The translations under genes were made by a program, and so were the position numbers. A DNA stretch of 64,000 bases, from contig NZ_JACYIZ010000007.1 of NCBI RefSeq assembly GCF_015352975.1, positions 75,624 to 139,623 on the forward strand, read 5' to 3'. The notes below the pieces were generated by a model, which saw only the letters and a program-made list of their open reading frames with translations, made no database searches and was not told the DNA's origin. Source of the stretch: Aestuariimicrobium ganziense. GTDB lineage: Bacteria; Actinomycetota; Actinomycetes; Propionibacteriales; Propionibacteriaceae. Positions 1 to 8,223 of this stretch are shown one piece after another. Numbering within the stretch: position 1 is the first letter of the stretch; every line of letters starts with the position of its first letter.

Positions 1-2
1 CC

Positions 3-518
3 CGCTTCGACATCCTGGCCGCCAACCAGGCCTGCGTCGCCCTCTACGACGGGGTGCTGCGCGCCGAGGCGCTGCCACTGAACCTGGCCCGGTTCATCTT
101 CCTGGATGCCCGCTCGCACGCCCTGTACCGCGACTGGGACGAGGTGGCCGAGGCCACGGTGGCCTCGCTGCGTGCCCAGGCCGGCCGCGACCCGATGGAC
201 AAGCCGCTGACCGACCTGATCGGTGAGCTGATGGCCCGCAGCCACCCGTTCGCCACAGCCTGGGCCAAGCACGACGTGGGTCGGCACTCCACTGCGCTGA
301 AGCGGCTGCGCAACGCCGAGGTCGGTGACCTGGAGCTCACCGGGGATGCCCTGGAGTTGTCAGCCGACGGCCTCACCGTGATCGTGTACACGGCAGCAGC
401 GGGCAGTGCGGACGAGGAGAAGCTGAGGCTGCTCTGCAGCTGGAACGGATCGGCACCGCGCGACGATGCGGTGGTCCATCATGGGAGCCATGTCGCAGAA
501 CACCCCCCGGCCCGCTGA
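3..518 (+). CDS. MmyB-like regulator, C-terminal ligand-binding part (5' end outside window)
   Basis: The frame is open from the first bases, so the gene is cut by the window edge and its helix-turn-helix domain lies upstream. The visible 171 residues fit the MmyB-like ligand-binding domain found at the C-terminus of many actinobacterial XRE regulators: an opening RFDILAANQACVALY (usual pattern is W/F-D-x-L-A-x-N), then FIFLDARSHALYRDWDEVA, matching the family's F-x-D-P-x-x-R-x-x-x-x-D-W-x-x-x-A. The last ~25 residues are unlike the family and may be drift. It overlaps the next gene by 38 bases. Ligands of this domain are thought to be fatty-acid-like; the target here is unknown. Confidence 0.7.
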   Translation, partial: RFDILAANQACVALYDGVLRAEALPLNLARFIFLDARSHALYRDWDEVAEATVASLRAQAGRDPMDKPLTDLIGELMARSHPFATAWAKHDVGRHSTALKRLRNAEVGDLELTGDALELSADGLTVIVYTAAAGSADEEKLRLLCSWNGSAPRDDAVVHHGSHVAEHPPAR

Positions 519-966
519 CTCGTCCTACGGAGCATCGGGCATCGCCGACCCGGCACTGGTCGTCGGCCACACCCGCCAGAAGCACCGCTGGTACTCGACC
601 TGGTATGCCGCCTTCGGCTTCGCGAACTTGGTGATGGTCGGTCTGGTGGCGCTGCTCGGCTCGCCGTGGGGATGGATCCTGGCGATCATCCTCGGGGTGG
701 TCGCGATGATCCCGCTGGTGAAGTTCGTGATGACCTGGCCCCAGATCGCGACCGAGCACCGCGGCACCACCGCCATGTTCTGGATCGGTCTGGTCGTCAT
801 CTGGGGGGTGGCCTGCTGGCTGGCCAACCGGGACGACGGGCAGCGCTGGATCTACTGGGCGGCCGGTCTGGTCATGCTGGTGCTGGGTCTGGTCGCCGCC
901 GCGCTGATCCGCAAGCGTTCCGACGACGCCCCGGCACCGCAGACTCCCAGCGGCGCCGTCTTCTGA
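481..966 (+). CDS. Four-helix membrane protein of unknown function
   Basis: A 161-residue protein with a short polar N-terminus and four predicted membrane segments (around residues 38-57, 61-83, 95-114 and 124-145), ending in a basic/proline-rich tail. No enzymatic motif is visible and I do not recognise the family. The start was placed at 481 because GGTGG lies six bases upstream; ATG at 466 or 490 in the same frame is possible. It overlaps the regulator gene before it, which suggests they are co-transcribed. Confidence 0.6.
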   Translation: MGAMSQNTPRPADSSYGASGIADPALVVGHTRQKHRWYSTWYAAFGFANLVMVGLVALLGSPWGWILAIILGVVAMIPLVKFVMTWPQIATEHRGTTAMFWIGLVVIWGVACWLANRDDGQRWIYWAAGLVMLVLGLVAAALIRKRSDDAPAPQTPSGAVF

Positions 967-987
967 CGCTGAGGCACGCAGCCCGGG

Positions 988-1500
988 TCAGCGGGGGCCT
1001 ACGCGGGGCATCACATGACGCTCCACCAACCCGGTGATCAGCGCCAGCGGTGCCGCGGCCTTCGACGCCACGCCGGCCTGAGGTGGCAGCACGCCACGAT
1101 CGGCCAGCCCGGGCCCGATCACCGACAGCATCCGGGCCACCGCCGGCAGGGGACGGATGAACAGCGTCACCTCGGCGATCAGCCCGTCCGGGCCCAGGCG
1201 CAGCCACTGCACCTCTTCGAGGTTCTCCCCGGCCAAGGTCTGCTGCCCGTGCACCACCCCGTCGTCACCGGCGCCGGTGACCCGGACGATCTCGATGTCG
1301 CGCAGGGGCTCGAAGGCAGCCTCGAACACGCCCATCACCGCTGGTCGTCCCTCGAAGCGGAAGGCGTCGGTCAGCGGCGAGACCAGCACGGCGTCGGGTG
1401 ACAGTTGCTCGGCCATCACGGCCAGGTCGGTGTGGCGGTCGGCCTCGACCCAGGCCGCGATCGCCGGTGGCTGCCCACCTGCGGCCGCGCGGTCACTCAT
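988..1500 (-). CDS. SnoaL/NTF2-like domain protein
   Basis: A 170-residue protein with the small alpha+beta NTF2-like fold signature: an N-terminal helix with AAWVEADRHTDLAVMAEQLSPD, then DAVLVSPL, FEGRPAVMGVF and a closing strand pair around VQWLRLGPDGLIAEVTLFI, as in SnoaL-like polyketide cyclase or hydratase relatives. Catalytic residues cannot be assigned. Its ATG overlaps the stop of the dioxygenase gene by eight bases (ATGAGTGA), so it is translationally coupled to it and probably acts in the same, unknown, small-molecule pathway. Confidence 0.65.
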   Translation of the reverse strand: MSDRAAAGGQPPAIAAWVEADRHTDLAVMAEQLSPDAVLVSPLTDAFRFEGRPAVMGVFEAAFEPLRDIEIVRVTGAGDDGVVHGQQTLAGENLEEVQWLRLGPDGLIAEVTLFIRPLPAVARMLSVIGPGLADRGVLPPQAGVASKAAAPLALITGLVERHVMPRVGPR

Positions 1501-2389
1501 GGTCGAGGACGAGCCCTTCCTCGCCGACCACCTCGATCACCTGCTTGCCGTCCTGGTCGACCCACACCCCGCACGAGCCGCCACCCTCGGCGATCTCGAG
1601 TTCGAGCGGCTTGCCGTCCATGGTGAGCGCAGGGTTGTAGAACTTGGCCACCTTCTCGGCGTCGCCCTGGATGTAGTGGCCGATCAGCGAGCGGCGGAAG
1701 CGGTCTTCGGTGGTGTTGGGGTTCGAACCGTGCACCACCTGGCCGTTGAAGAACAGCACGTCACCGGGCTGCATGCGAACCGGTTCGGGCTCGACACCCT
1801 CGGGCAGCGGCACGGTCACGTCGGTGAACGACTGCGAGGTGTCGGCGGTCACCGTGCACAGCGTCTCCCACTCGTGCGAGCCGGGCACCATCTTCAGGCA
1901 ACCGTTGTCCTCGTCACAGACGTCGAGCGCCATCCAGGCCGCCACGCAGGTCGACGGCTGTGCACGCAGGTAGAAGTTGTCCTGGTGGATCGCCTGACCG
2001 CGAGCACCCGGCGGCTTGAAGTAGAGCATGGTCTGCACCGCGTAGGGGTCGCGGCCGAGCAGGGTGAACATGGCCTGCCGGATGCGTGGGTGCAGCAGGT
2101 AGCCCAGCGAGGTCTCGTCCCAGCGGTGCATGTGGATCATCCGCGGGTACTTCTTCAGCGGGTCGAACTCGCCCCCGCCCTCGACGCCGGCGAAGTCGCC
2201 GTCGTGGTTGCCGGCGGCGTTGAGTTCCATGAAGTGGTCTCGGTAGGCGGCGGCCTCGTCGGCCGAGAACAGTCCCCGGACGACGGTGAAGCCTCGGGTC
2301 GAGAATTCGACGACGTGCTCGTCGGTGGCCCGGACGGCGTCGGACTGGTCGCTGGTCTGGGGGTCGGCGTTGACCTGGGTGGTGCTCAC
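1493..2389 (-). CDS. Phytanoyl-CoA dioxygenase (PhyH) family protein
   Basis: A 298-residue Fe(II)/2-oxoglutarate oxygenase. The iron-binding facial triad is visible as H-Q-D in QAIHQDNFYLR and the distal histidine in GQVVHGSNPN; an arginine for the 2-oxoglutarate carboxylate follows in RFRRSLIGHY. Family members hydroxylate lipids, amino acids or secondary metabolites, so the substrate cannot be read off. The GTG start was chosen because GGAG sits five bases upstream; a much longer upstream frame is only an open antisense frame over pta. It is transcribed away from pta and coupled to the SnoaL-like gene. Confidence 0.85.
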   Translation of the reverse strand: MSTTQVNADPQTSDQSDAVRATDEHVVEFSTRGFTVVRGLFSADEAAAYRDHFMELNAAGNHDGDFAGVEGGGEFDPLKKYPRMIHMHRWDETSLGYLLHPRIRQAMFTLLGRDPYAVQTMLYFKPPGARGQAIHQDNFYLRAQPSTCVAAWMALDVCDEDNGCLKMVPGSHEWETLCTVTADTSQSFTDVTVPLPEGVEPEPVRMQPGDVLFFNGQVVHGSNPNTTEDRFRRSLIGHYIQGDAEKVAKFYNPALTMDGKPLELEIAEGGGSCGVWVDQDGKQVIEVVGEEGLVLDHE

Positions 2390-2569
2390 GGATGCTCCTT
2401 CGGGCATGCGGCGGGCGAGAGTTCGTCCAAGCGTAGGCAGAGCACCCACCAACCGCACAGTGATGCAGGACGAACACGCGACCGACCCGCACAATTCTCT
2501 GCCGCAGCCGAGGGTGGCTCTCTGTTCGCCCCGCCGCCCAGCCGGTGGGTGGCTCGATAGGCTGACGGG
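2390..2569. promoter_or_regulatory. Divergent promoter region of the dioxygenase gene and pta
   Basis: 180 bases without a gene between two divergent starts. On the plus side TAGGCT at 2558-2563 is followed after only six bases by the GTG of pta, the arrangement of a leaderless actinobacterial transcript. The minus-side gene has its own Shine-Dalgarno (GAAGGAG). No clear operator palindrome was seen. Confidence 0.5.
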
Positions 2570-4771
2570 GTGACCAAGAGTCTCTACGTGGCGTCCGTCG
2601 AGGGACGCGTGGGCAAGAGTGCCATCGCCCTGGGCCTGATCGAGTCGCTCACCCGGCAGGTCGAGTCCATCGGCGTGTTCCGTCCGCTGGTCAAGGACGT
2701 CGAGGACGACGTGGTGCTGCGCACCCTGGTCGGCATGCCGATGATCGACCAGTCCTACGAGGACGCGGTCGGGGTCAGCTACGAGCGGCTCGGGCAGGAC
2801 GCCGATGCTGCGATGGAGGCGATCGTCGCCAAGTTCGGTGCCATCCGTGACCGCTACGACGCCGTGGTGATCGTCGGCTCCGACTACTCCGACGTGCAGT
2901 CGCCCACCGAGATGGCGTTCAACGCCGAGGTGGCTGCCAACCTCAACGCGCCGGTGATCATCGCCATCAACGGACGACGCAAGTCGCCCACCGAGGTGCG
3001 TCGCTCCGCGCGGGTGGCACTGCAGGAGTTCGAGAACCACCACACCGACGTGATCGCGATCATCGCCAACCGCTGCGAGCCCGACCAGCGCGACGAGGCC
3101 GCGGCCGAACTCGCCTCACTCGAGGGCAACTACGTCACCGCCGCGATGCCCGACGACCCGGTGCTCGGCGCCCCCACGGTGCGGGCCCAGTTCGAGGCCC
3201 TGGACGCCAGGCTGTGGCTGGGCGACCCGAAGATGCTCGACCGCGAGTCGCTGGGCGTACTGGTCAGTTCGATGACCCTGCCCAACCTGCTCGACCGGCT
3301 CGAGCCGGAGTTCTCGCTGGTCGCGCCGTCCGACCGGCTCGACCTGCTCCCGGGGCTGACCATGGCGCACCGCTCTGGCACCTTCCCCAACCTGGCAGCG
3401 ATCTTCCTGGTCGGCGGCTACCCGATTCCCGACACCGTCACCCGCCTGCTCAAGGGGATCCAGTGCGAGCTGCCGATCGGGCTGGTGCAACAGGGCACCT
3501 TCCGCACCGCCGAGAAGCTGTTCGGCATGGAGGGGACGATGACCTCGTCCCCGCGCAAGGTCGAGGTGGCCCGCCGACTGTTCAACCAGTACGTGGACGA
3601 CGAGGCGATCCTGGCCGCGATGCACCTGGAGCGAGCCGAGATCCGCACCCCGGTGATGTTCGAGTACCAGATCATGCAGCAGGCCCGCGCCAACAAGCGC
3701 ACCATCGTGCTGCCCGAGGCCAGTGACCCCCGGATCCTGGAGTCGGCGAGCATCATCCTGCAGCGTGGCGTGGCCAACATCGTCCTGCTCGGCGACCCCA
3801 CCGAAGTGAAGCGGCAGTCGCACGCCCAGGGCTTCGACATCGACGGTGCGGTGGTGGTCGACCCGACCAACCCTGACCTGGCCGAGCGGTTCGCCGAGGA
3901 GTACGCCCGGCTGCGCGCCCACAAGGGCATGACCATCGAGAAGGCCCGTGAGGTGCTGACCGACCTGTCGTACTTCGCCACCATGATGGTGCACCTGGGC
4001 ATGGCCGACGGCATGGTGTCGGGTGCGATCAACACCACCGCCAACACCATCCGGCCCAGCCTTGAGTTCATCAAGACCAAGCCCGGGGTCAAGATCGTCA
4101 GCTCGTCGTTCCTGATGTGCATGCCCGACCGGGTGCTGGTCTATGCCGACTGCGCGGTCAACCCCGACCCCACCGACGAGCAGTTGGCCGACATCGCCGT
4201 GGTGTCGTCCGAGACGGCTCGGCAGTTCGGCATCGACCCGCGGGTGGCCATGCTCAGCTACTCCACCGGCACCTCGGGTTCGGGAGCCGACGTCGACAAG
4301 GTGCGTTCGGCCACCGAGCAGGTGCGCACCCTGGCCCCCGAGCTCAAGGTCGAGGGACCGATCCAGTTCGACGCCGCCGTCGACCCCAAGGTCGGCTCGT
4401 CCAAGATGCCGGGTTCCGAGGTGGCCGGTCAGGCGACGGTGTTCATCTTCCCCGACCTCAACACCGGCAACAACACCTACAAGGCCGTCCAACGCACCTC
4501 GGGTGCGGTGGCGGTCGGCCCGGTGCTGCAGGGGCTGAACAAGCCGGTCAACGACCTCTCGCGAGGCGCGCTCGTCGACGACATCGTCAACACCGTGGCG
4601 ATCACCGCGATCCAGGCCCAGGCCGACGACACCCCGGCCGACGTCGACGCCCTGCGTGCCCTGGTCGCCCCGCCGCCACTGCCCGAGCCGACGCCGGCTC
4701 GCGACCTGCAGCCCTCTCCCGAGCGCGACATCCCGTCCGCCAGCCCCCTGCCCACCGAAGAGAGCGACTGA
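2570..4771 (+). CDS. pta: Phosphate acetyltransferase
   Basis: Converts acetyl-CoA and phosphate to acetyl phosphate in the cytoplasm. At 733 residues it is the long actinobacterial/enterobacterial form: a BioD-like N-terminal domain with a P-loop-like GRVGKS near residue 13, a DRTGG domain in the middle (about 215-330), and the catalytic PTA_PTB domain from about residue 380, starting IVLPEASDPRILES and containing STGTSGSGAD and FDAAVDPKV. A Pro/Ser/Glu-rich tail closes it. The stop is one base before the ackA start, the classic pta-ackA pair. No ribosome-binding site precedes the GTG, but a -10 box lies six bases upstream, consistent with leaderless translation. Confidence 0.97.
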   Translation: MTKSLYVASVEGRVGKSAIALGLIESLTRQVESIGVFRPLVKDVEDDVVLRTLVGMPMIDQSYEDAVGVSYERLGQDADAAMEAIVAKFGAIRDRYDAVVIVGSDYSDVQSPTEMAFNAEVAANLNAPVIIAINGRRKSPTEVRRSARVALQEFENHHTDVIAIIANRCEPDQRDEAAAELASLEGNYVTAAMPDDPVLGAPTVRAQFEALDARLWLGDPKMLDRESLGVLVSSMTLPNLLDRLEPEFSLVAPSDRLDLLPGLTMAHRSGTFPNLAAIFLVGGYPIPDTVTRLLKGIQCELPIGLVQQGTFRTAEKLFGMEGTMTSSPRKVEVARRLFNQYVDDEAILAAMHLERAEIRTPVMFEYQIMQQARANKRTIVLPEASDPRILESASIILQRGVANIVLLGDPTEVKRQSHAQGFDIDGAVVVDPTNPDLAERFAEEYARLRAHKGMTIEKAREVLTDLSYFATMMVHLGMADGMVSGAINTTANTIRPSLEFIKTKPGVKIVSSSFLMCMPDRVLVYADCAVNPDPTDEQLADIAVVSSETARQFGIDPRVAMLSYSTGTSGSGADVDKVRSATEQVRTLAPELKVEGPIQFDAAVDPKVGSSKMPGSEVAGQATVFIFPDLNTGNNTYKAVQRTSGAVAVGPVLQGLNKPVNDLSRGALVDDIVNTVAITAIQAQADDTPADVDALRALVAPPPLPEPTPARDLQPSPERDIPSASPLPTEESD

Positions 4772-4772
4772 C

Positions 4773-5963
4773 ATGGCCCGACCGATCCTGCTGCTGAACT
4801 GCGGTTCGTCCTCGATCAAGTACCAGATGATGGACGCCGCCTCCGAGCAGGTGCTGGCCGTGGGGCTCGTCCAGAAGGTCGGTGATGCCGGGGCGGGCAC
4901 CCTCGACCACGAGGTGGCTGGCGAGAACTTCCAGCTCGAGCAGCGCTTCGAGAACCACACCGTCGCGCTCGAGGCGGTGGTGCAGATGTTCGCCGACCAC
5001 GGCCCTGACCTGTCGCAGGCCGAGGCGGTCGCCCACCGCACCGTGCACGGTGGCCGGATGTTCCAGCAGACCACCGTGATCAACGACGCGGTCGTCGCCA
5101 AGCTCAAGGAGTTGTACGGGCTGGCCCCGCTGCACAACCCGCCGGGCGTGGCCGGCATCGAGGCCGCCCGCAAGGCGCTGCCCGACGTGCCACACGTGGC
5201 GGTGTTCGACACCGCGTTCTTCGCGAACCTGCCCGACGAGGCCACCACCTATGCGATCAAGCACGAGGTGGCCGACGCCCTCAACATCCGCAAGTACGGC
5301 TTCCACGGCACCTCGCACCAGTTCGTGTCGGCCAAGGTCGCCGAGTTCCTGGGCCGCGACATCAACGAGCTGAAGCAGATCGTCGCCCACCTGGGCAACG
5401 GGGCCTCGATGTCGGCCGTTGACGGTGGCAGGCCGATCGAGACCACGATGGGCCTGACCCCGCTGCAGGGCCTGGTGATGGGCACCCGCTGCGGCGACGT
5501 CGACCCCGGGCTGTTCGCCTACCTGCAGCGCAAGTACGGCTGGGACGTCAACGAGACCGACTCGTTCCTCAACAAGCAGTCAGGCATGTTGGGCCTGACC
5601 GGCAAGACCGACATGCGCGACGTCAAGGCACTGGTCGACGCCGGTGACCCGCAGGCCATCCTCGGCCGTGACGTCTACGTGCACCGTCTGGTCAGCTACA
5701 TCGGCTCCTACACCGCGCTGCTCGGCGGCCTCGACGTGCTCACCTTCACCGCTGGTGTCGGTGAGAACGCGGCCTGGATCCGCGCCGAGGTGCTGCAGCG
5801 ACTGGCGCCGTTCGGCGTCCGGATGGACGAGCAGGCCAACGAGGTGCGCTCGAAGGAGCCGCGCCGGATCTCGACCGATGACTCGACGGTCACGGTGCTG
5901 GTGGTGCCCACCAACGAGGAACTGGCGATGGCACGCGAGACCTTGGCCGTCATCGACGGCTGA
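4773..5963 (+). CDS. ackA: Acetate kinase
   Basis: Transfers phosphate from acetyl phosphate to ADP, completing substrate-level ATP formation from acetyl-CoA. The 396-residue length is typical. Family signatures are present: LLNCGSSSIKYQ at the N-terminus (signature 1), YGFHGTSHQFVS (signature 2), HLGNGASMSAV (ASKHA phosphate loop), TTMGLTPLQGLVMGTRCGD and TFTAGVGENAAWIR. It begins one base after pta ends and is certainly in the same operon. Nothing unusual was seen. Confidence 0.97.
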   Translation: MARPILLLNCGSSSIKYQMMDAASEQVLAVGLVQKVGDAGAGTLDHEVAGENFQLEQRFENHTVALEAVVQMFADHGPDLSQAEAVAHRTVHGGRMFQQTTVINDAVVAKLKELYGLAPLHNPPGVAGIEAARKALPDVPHVAVFDTAFFANLPDEATTYAIKHEVADALNIRKYGFHGTSHQFVSAKVAEFLGRDINELKQIVAHLGNGASMSAVDGGRPIETTMGLTPLQGLVMGTRCGDVDPGLFAYLQRKYGWDVNETDSFLNKQSGMLGLTGKTDMRDVKALVDAGDPQAILGRDVYVHRLVSYIGSYTALLGGLDVLTFTAGVGENAAWIRAEVLQRLAPFGVRMDEQANEVRSKEPRRISTDDSTVTVLVVPTNEELAMARETLAVIDG

Positions 5964-5970
5964 GGGGTGG

Positions 5971-6465
5971 CTACTCCGCGCCCAGCCAGGCGACCAGTGC
6001 GGCGAGGTTGCGCTGCAGCCGAGCCACCTTCTGTTCGGGGGTGAGCGTCTCGGCCGGCTGCACTCTGGCCGGCAACTTCCGTCCTCGCACGTAGAGCGAG
6101 CAGGCCAGGTCGGCGCACAGGTAGTTCCCACGGGAGTCACCCGCGCGTCCCCTGGGCCCGGGACGGGTGGCGGTCATCAACGCAATGTCACTGGCGGGAT
6201 GCACCGTACGGCACAGCGAGCACATCCCCTGCCGACTCGTTCCAGCGCGGGGTCTGGCCTGCTTCAACAGGAAGCCGATCAGCGTCCCATCGGCGCGCTC
6301 GGTGACCAGGTATGACGTGGTGCTGCCCGACGGGTCGGCCCAACCGAGCAGGTCGAGGTCGTCCCAGGGCTGACCGTCGAGGTCGGGCAGGCTGATCCGC
6401 TTGGCCGCCGTCTGGGAGCAGTTGACGAAGCTGGAACGAATCTGGTCTGCGGTCAGCGGCTTCAC
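5971..6465 (-). CDS. FBP-domain zinc-finger protein (EF-G-binding, FusB-like C-terminal domain)
   Basis: A 164-residue protein matching the FBP C-terminal treble-clef zinc finger: CSLCRTVHPASD and, 30 residues later, YLCADLACSLYVRGRK supply the Cys pairs. Actinobacterial homologues resemble the C-terminal half of FusB, which binds elongation factor G and promotes its release from stalled ribosomes; whether this protein gives fusidic acid tolerance is unknown. It converges on ackA with only seven bases between the stops and is divergent from the SDR gene. The start is GTG at 6465; no strong ribosome-binding site is visible. Confidence 0.75.
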   Translation of the reverse strand: MKPLTADQIRSSFVNCSQTAAKRISLPDLDGQPWDDLDLLGWADPSGSTTSYLVTERADGTLIGFLLKQARPRAGTSRQGMCSLCRTVHPASDIALMTATRPGPRGRAGDSRGNYLCADLACSLYVRGRKLPARVQPAETLTPEQKVARLQRNLAALVAWLGAE

Positions 6466-6561
6466 GCTCCCATCCTGTCAGTGGATGCGCACTCACCGAA
6501 GCACCCTGGCGACCTTCGCCACTCCCGCTCAGACGCTGTGACACTCCCCACACTCAGCCGG

Positions 6562-6567
6562 TAGGTT
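6562..6567 (+). promoter_or_regulatory. -10 element of the SDR-plsC-AGPS operon
   Basis: TAGGTT followed by seven bases and then the ATG of the SDR gene. The absence of a Shine-Dalgarno and the spacing point to a leaderless transcript. A -35 is not obvious. Confidence 0.45.
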
Positions 6568-6574
6568 GTCCCCC

Positions 6575-7396
6575 ATGGCGACAGCACTCGTGACCGGCGC
6601 GACCGCAGGCATCGGCAACACGTTCGCCCGGCACCTGGCCGCCCGTGGTGACGACCTCGTCCTGGTGGCGCGCGACCGCGACCGGTTGAACGAGACCGCT
6701 GAGCAACTGCACCGTGCCTATGGGGTCGACGTCGAGGTGCTGGTCGCCGACCTGTCGGACGAGGCCCAGCTCTCCGCAGTCGCCGAGCGGGTCGAGAGCG
6801 CCGATCGTCCGATCGAACTGCTCGTCAACAACGCCGGGTTCGGCCTGCACGCCAAGCTGCTCGAGGCCGACAAGCTGCCCCTGCAGCGCCAGGCGATGGA
6901 CGTGATGTGCTGGGCTGTCCTGGTGCTCTCGGGCGCCGCCGGTCGGGCGATGAAGGCCCGCGGCCACGGCACCATCATCAACGTGGCCTCGACCAGCGCC
7001 TGGATCACCGCCGGCAACTACTCCGCGATCAAGTCGTGGGCGCTGGCCTACACCGAGGGCCTCTACAACGAACTCAAGGGCAGCGGGGTCAATGTCAGCG
7101 CGCTGTGCCCGGGTTGGGTGCGTACCGAGTTCCACCAACGCGCCGGCATCAGCGCCAACCTGCCCGACATCGTCTGGGTCGACATCGACACCCTGGTCTC
7201 CGAGGCCCTGGCCGACGCCGAGAAGGGCGTGGTCATCTCGATCCCCACCTTCAAGTGGAAGGCCGCGATCTTCGTCGCGCAGCACGGGCCGCGCAGCTTC
7301 ATCCGCTGGTTCAGCCGGCAGTTGTCGTCCAGTCGCCACAAGCAGCACGCTCGGCGGCCGCACCTGCACAAGCAGCACTCCCAGAAGGCGTCGTGA
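6575..7396 (+). CDS. Short-chain dehydrogenase/reductase
   Basis: A 273-residue classical SDR using NAD(P)H: the Rossmann loop TGATAGIG at residue ~8, NNAGFG in mid-chain, catalytic Ser in ASTSAW and the Y-x-x-x-K pair as YSAIK. The basic C-terminus (many R, H and K) is family-atypical and may contact membrane lipid. Its TGA overlaps the GTG of the acyltransferase gene. Because the operon continues with PlsC and an alkylglycerone-phosphate synthase homologue, a role as acyl/alkyl-dihydroxyacetone-phosphate reductase is a reasonable inference, not shown by the sequence. Confidence 0.88.
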   Translation: MATALVTGATAGIGNTFARHLAARGDDLVLVARDRDRLNETAEQLHRAYGVDVEVLVADLSDEAQLSAVAERVESADRPIELLVNNAGFGLHAKLLEADKLPLQRQAMDVMCWAVLVLSGAAGRAMKARGHGTIINVASTSAWITAGNYSAIKSWALAYTEGLYNELKGSGVNVSALCPGWVRTEFHQRAGISANLPDIVWVDIDTLVSEALADAEKGVVISIPTFKWKAAIFVAQHGPRSFIRWFSRQLSSSRHKQHARRPHLHKQHSQKAS

Positions 7397-8223
7397 CCAC
7401 CGAGCCGCGGCCGGCCGGCAGGGGCCGCTACACCAACGCCTGGCACCGCGCGGCCCGCTCGGCCACGCGCATCCTGTTCCTCAAGCCGTTCGTGTGGCGA
7501 CTGCTCGACGTCAAGGTGCACGGGCTCGACCGCATCACCAACACCCCCGAGACCTTCATCGTGGTCGGCAACCACTCCTCAGACCTCGACGCCCCGCTGA
7601 TCTTCGGCGGCCTGCCCGGACGGATGAGCAGGTACCTGACCACCGGTGTCGCGGCCGACCGGTTCTTCACCAAGTGGTGGGGCAAGGCCTACACCTCGCT
7701 GCTGTTCAACGCCTTCCCGGTCGAGCGTGGCGGCAAGTCCAAGTCGGACGACAGCAAGCGCAACTCACGTCGAGGCCTCGCCCAGCAACTGCTCAACGAC
7801 GGCATCCCGATCCTGCTGTTCGCCGAAGGGACGCGTTCCCGCACGGGCGCGATGGGGCCGCTTCGTCCCGGAGCCGCCTCGCTGGCGATCGCGCGGCACG
7901 TGCCGATCATCCCGGTGGCCATCGTCGGCGCCTACACCGCCTGGCCCAGCCACCAGAAGAGCCTGCCCTCTGGTCGTCCGCCGGTGCACGTGGTGTTCGG
8001 GCACCCGATGATGCCGGCGCCAGGCGAGATCGCCCACCAGTTCAGCGAGCGCATCCGCCGTCGTATCGTCGAACTGCATGACACCACCGCCCGTGCCTAC
8101 GGCATGAAGACCCTCGCGGAGTACGCCCGCACGGTCGCGCTCGAACAGTCAGACAACAGCCGCAACGAACCCCGGCGCGGCACCACGGCTCCCACCCCGG
8201 AGCCACCGAAGGGAGAGTCATGA
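7393..8223 (+). CDS. 1-acylglycerol-3-phosphate acyltransferase (PlsC/LPLAT family)
   Basis: A 276-residue membrane-associated acyltransferase. The catalytic N-H-x-x-x-x-D box is present as NHSSDLD, the phosphate-binding FAEGTRSR block follows ~90 residues later, and VPIIPVAIVGAY is the usual fourth block. Substrate is an acyl-CoA or acyl-ACP plus a glycerolipid or DHAP-type acceptor. The GTG start overlaps the SDR stop by four bases and its own stop overlaps the next ATG (ATGA), so all three genes are translated as one unit. Confidence 0.88.
   Translation: MTTEPRPAGRGRYTNAWHRAARSATRILFLKPFVWRLLDVKVHGLDRITNTPETFIVVGNHSSDLDAPLIFGGLPGRMSRYLTTGVAADRFFTKWWGKAYTSLLFNAFPVERGGKSKSDDSKRNSRRGLAQQLLNDGIPILLFAEGTRSRTGAMGPLRPGAASLAIARHVPIIPVAIVGAYTAWPSHQKSLPSGRPPVHVVFGHPMMPAPGEIAHQFSERIRRRIVELHDTTARAYGMKTLAEYARTVALEQSDNSRNEPRRGTTAPTPEPPKGES

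Noticed and set aside
3116..5248. 710-codon minus-strand open frame over pta and ackA
   Set aside because: Antisense shadow: high G+C third positions keep the opposite strand open. pta and ackA are certain, and the frame is His/Asp/Gly/Arg-rich without any motif.
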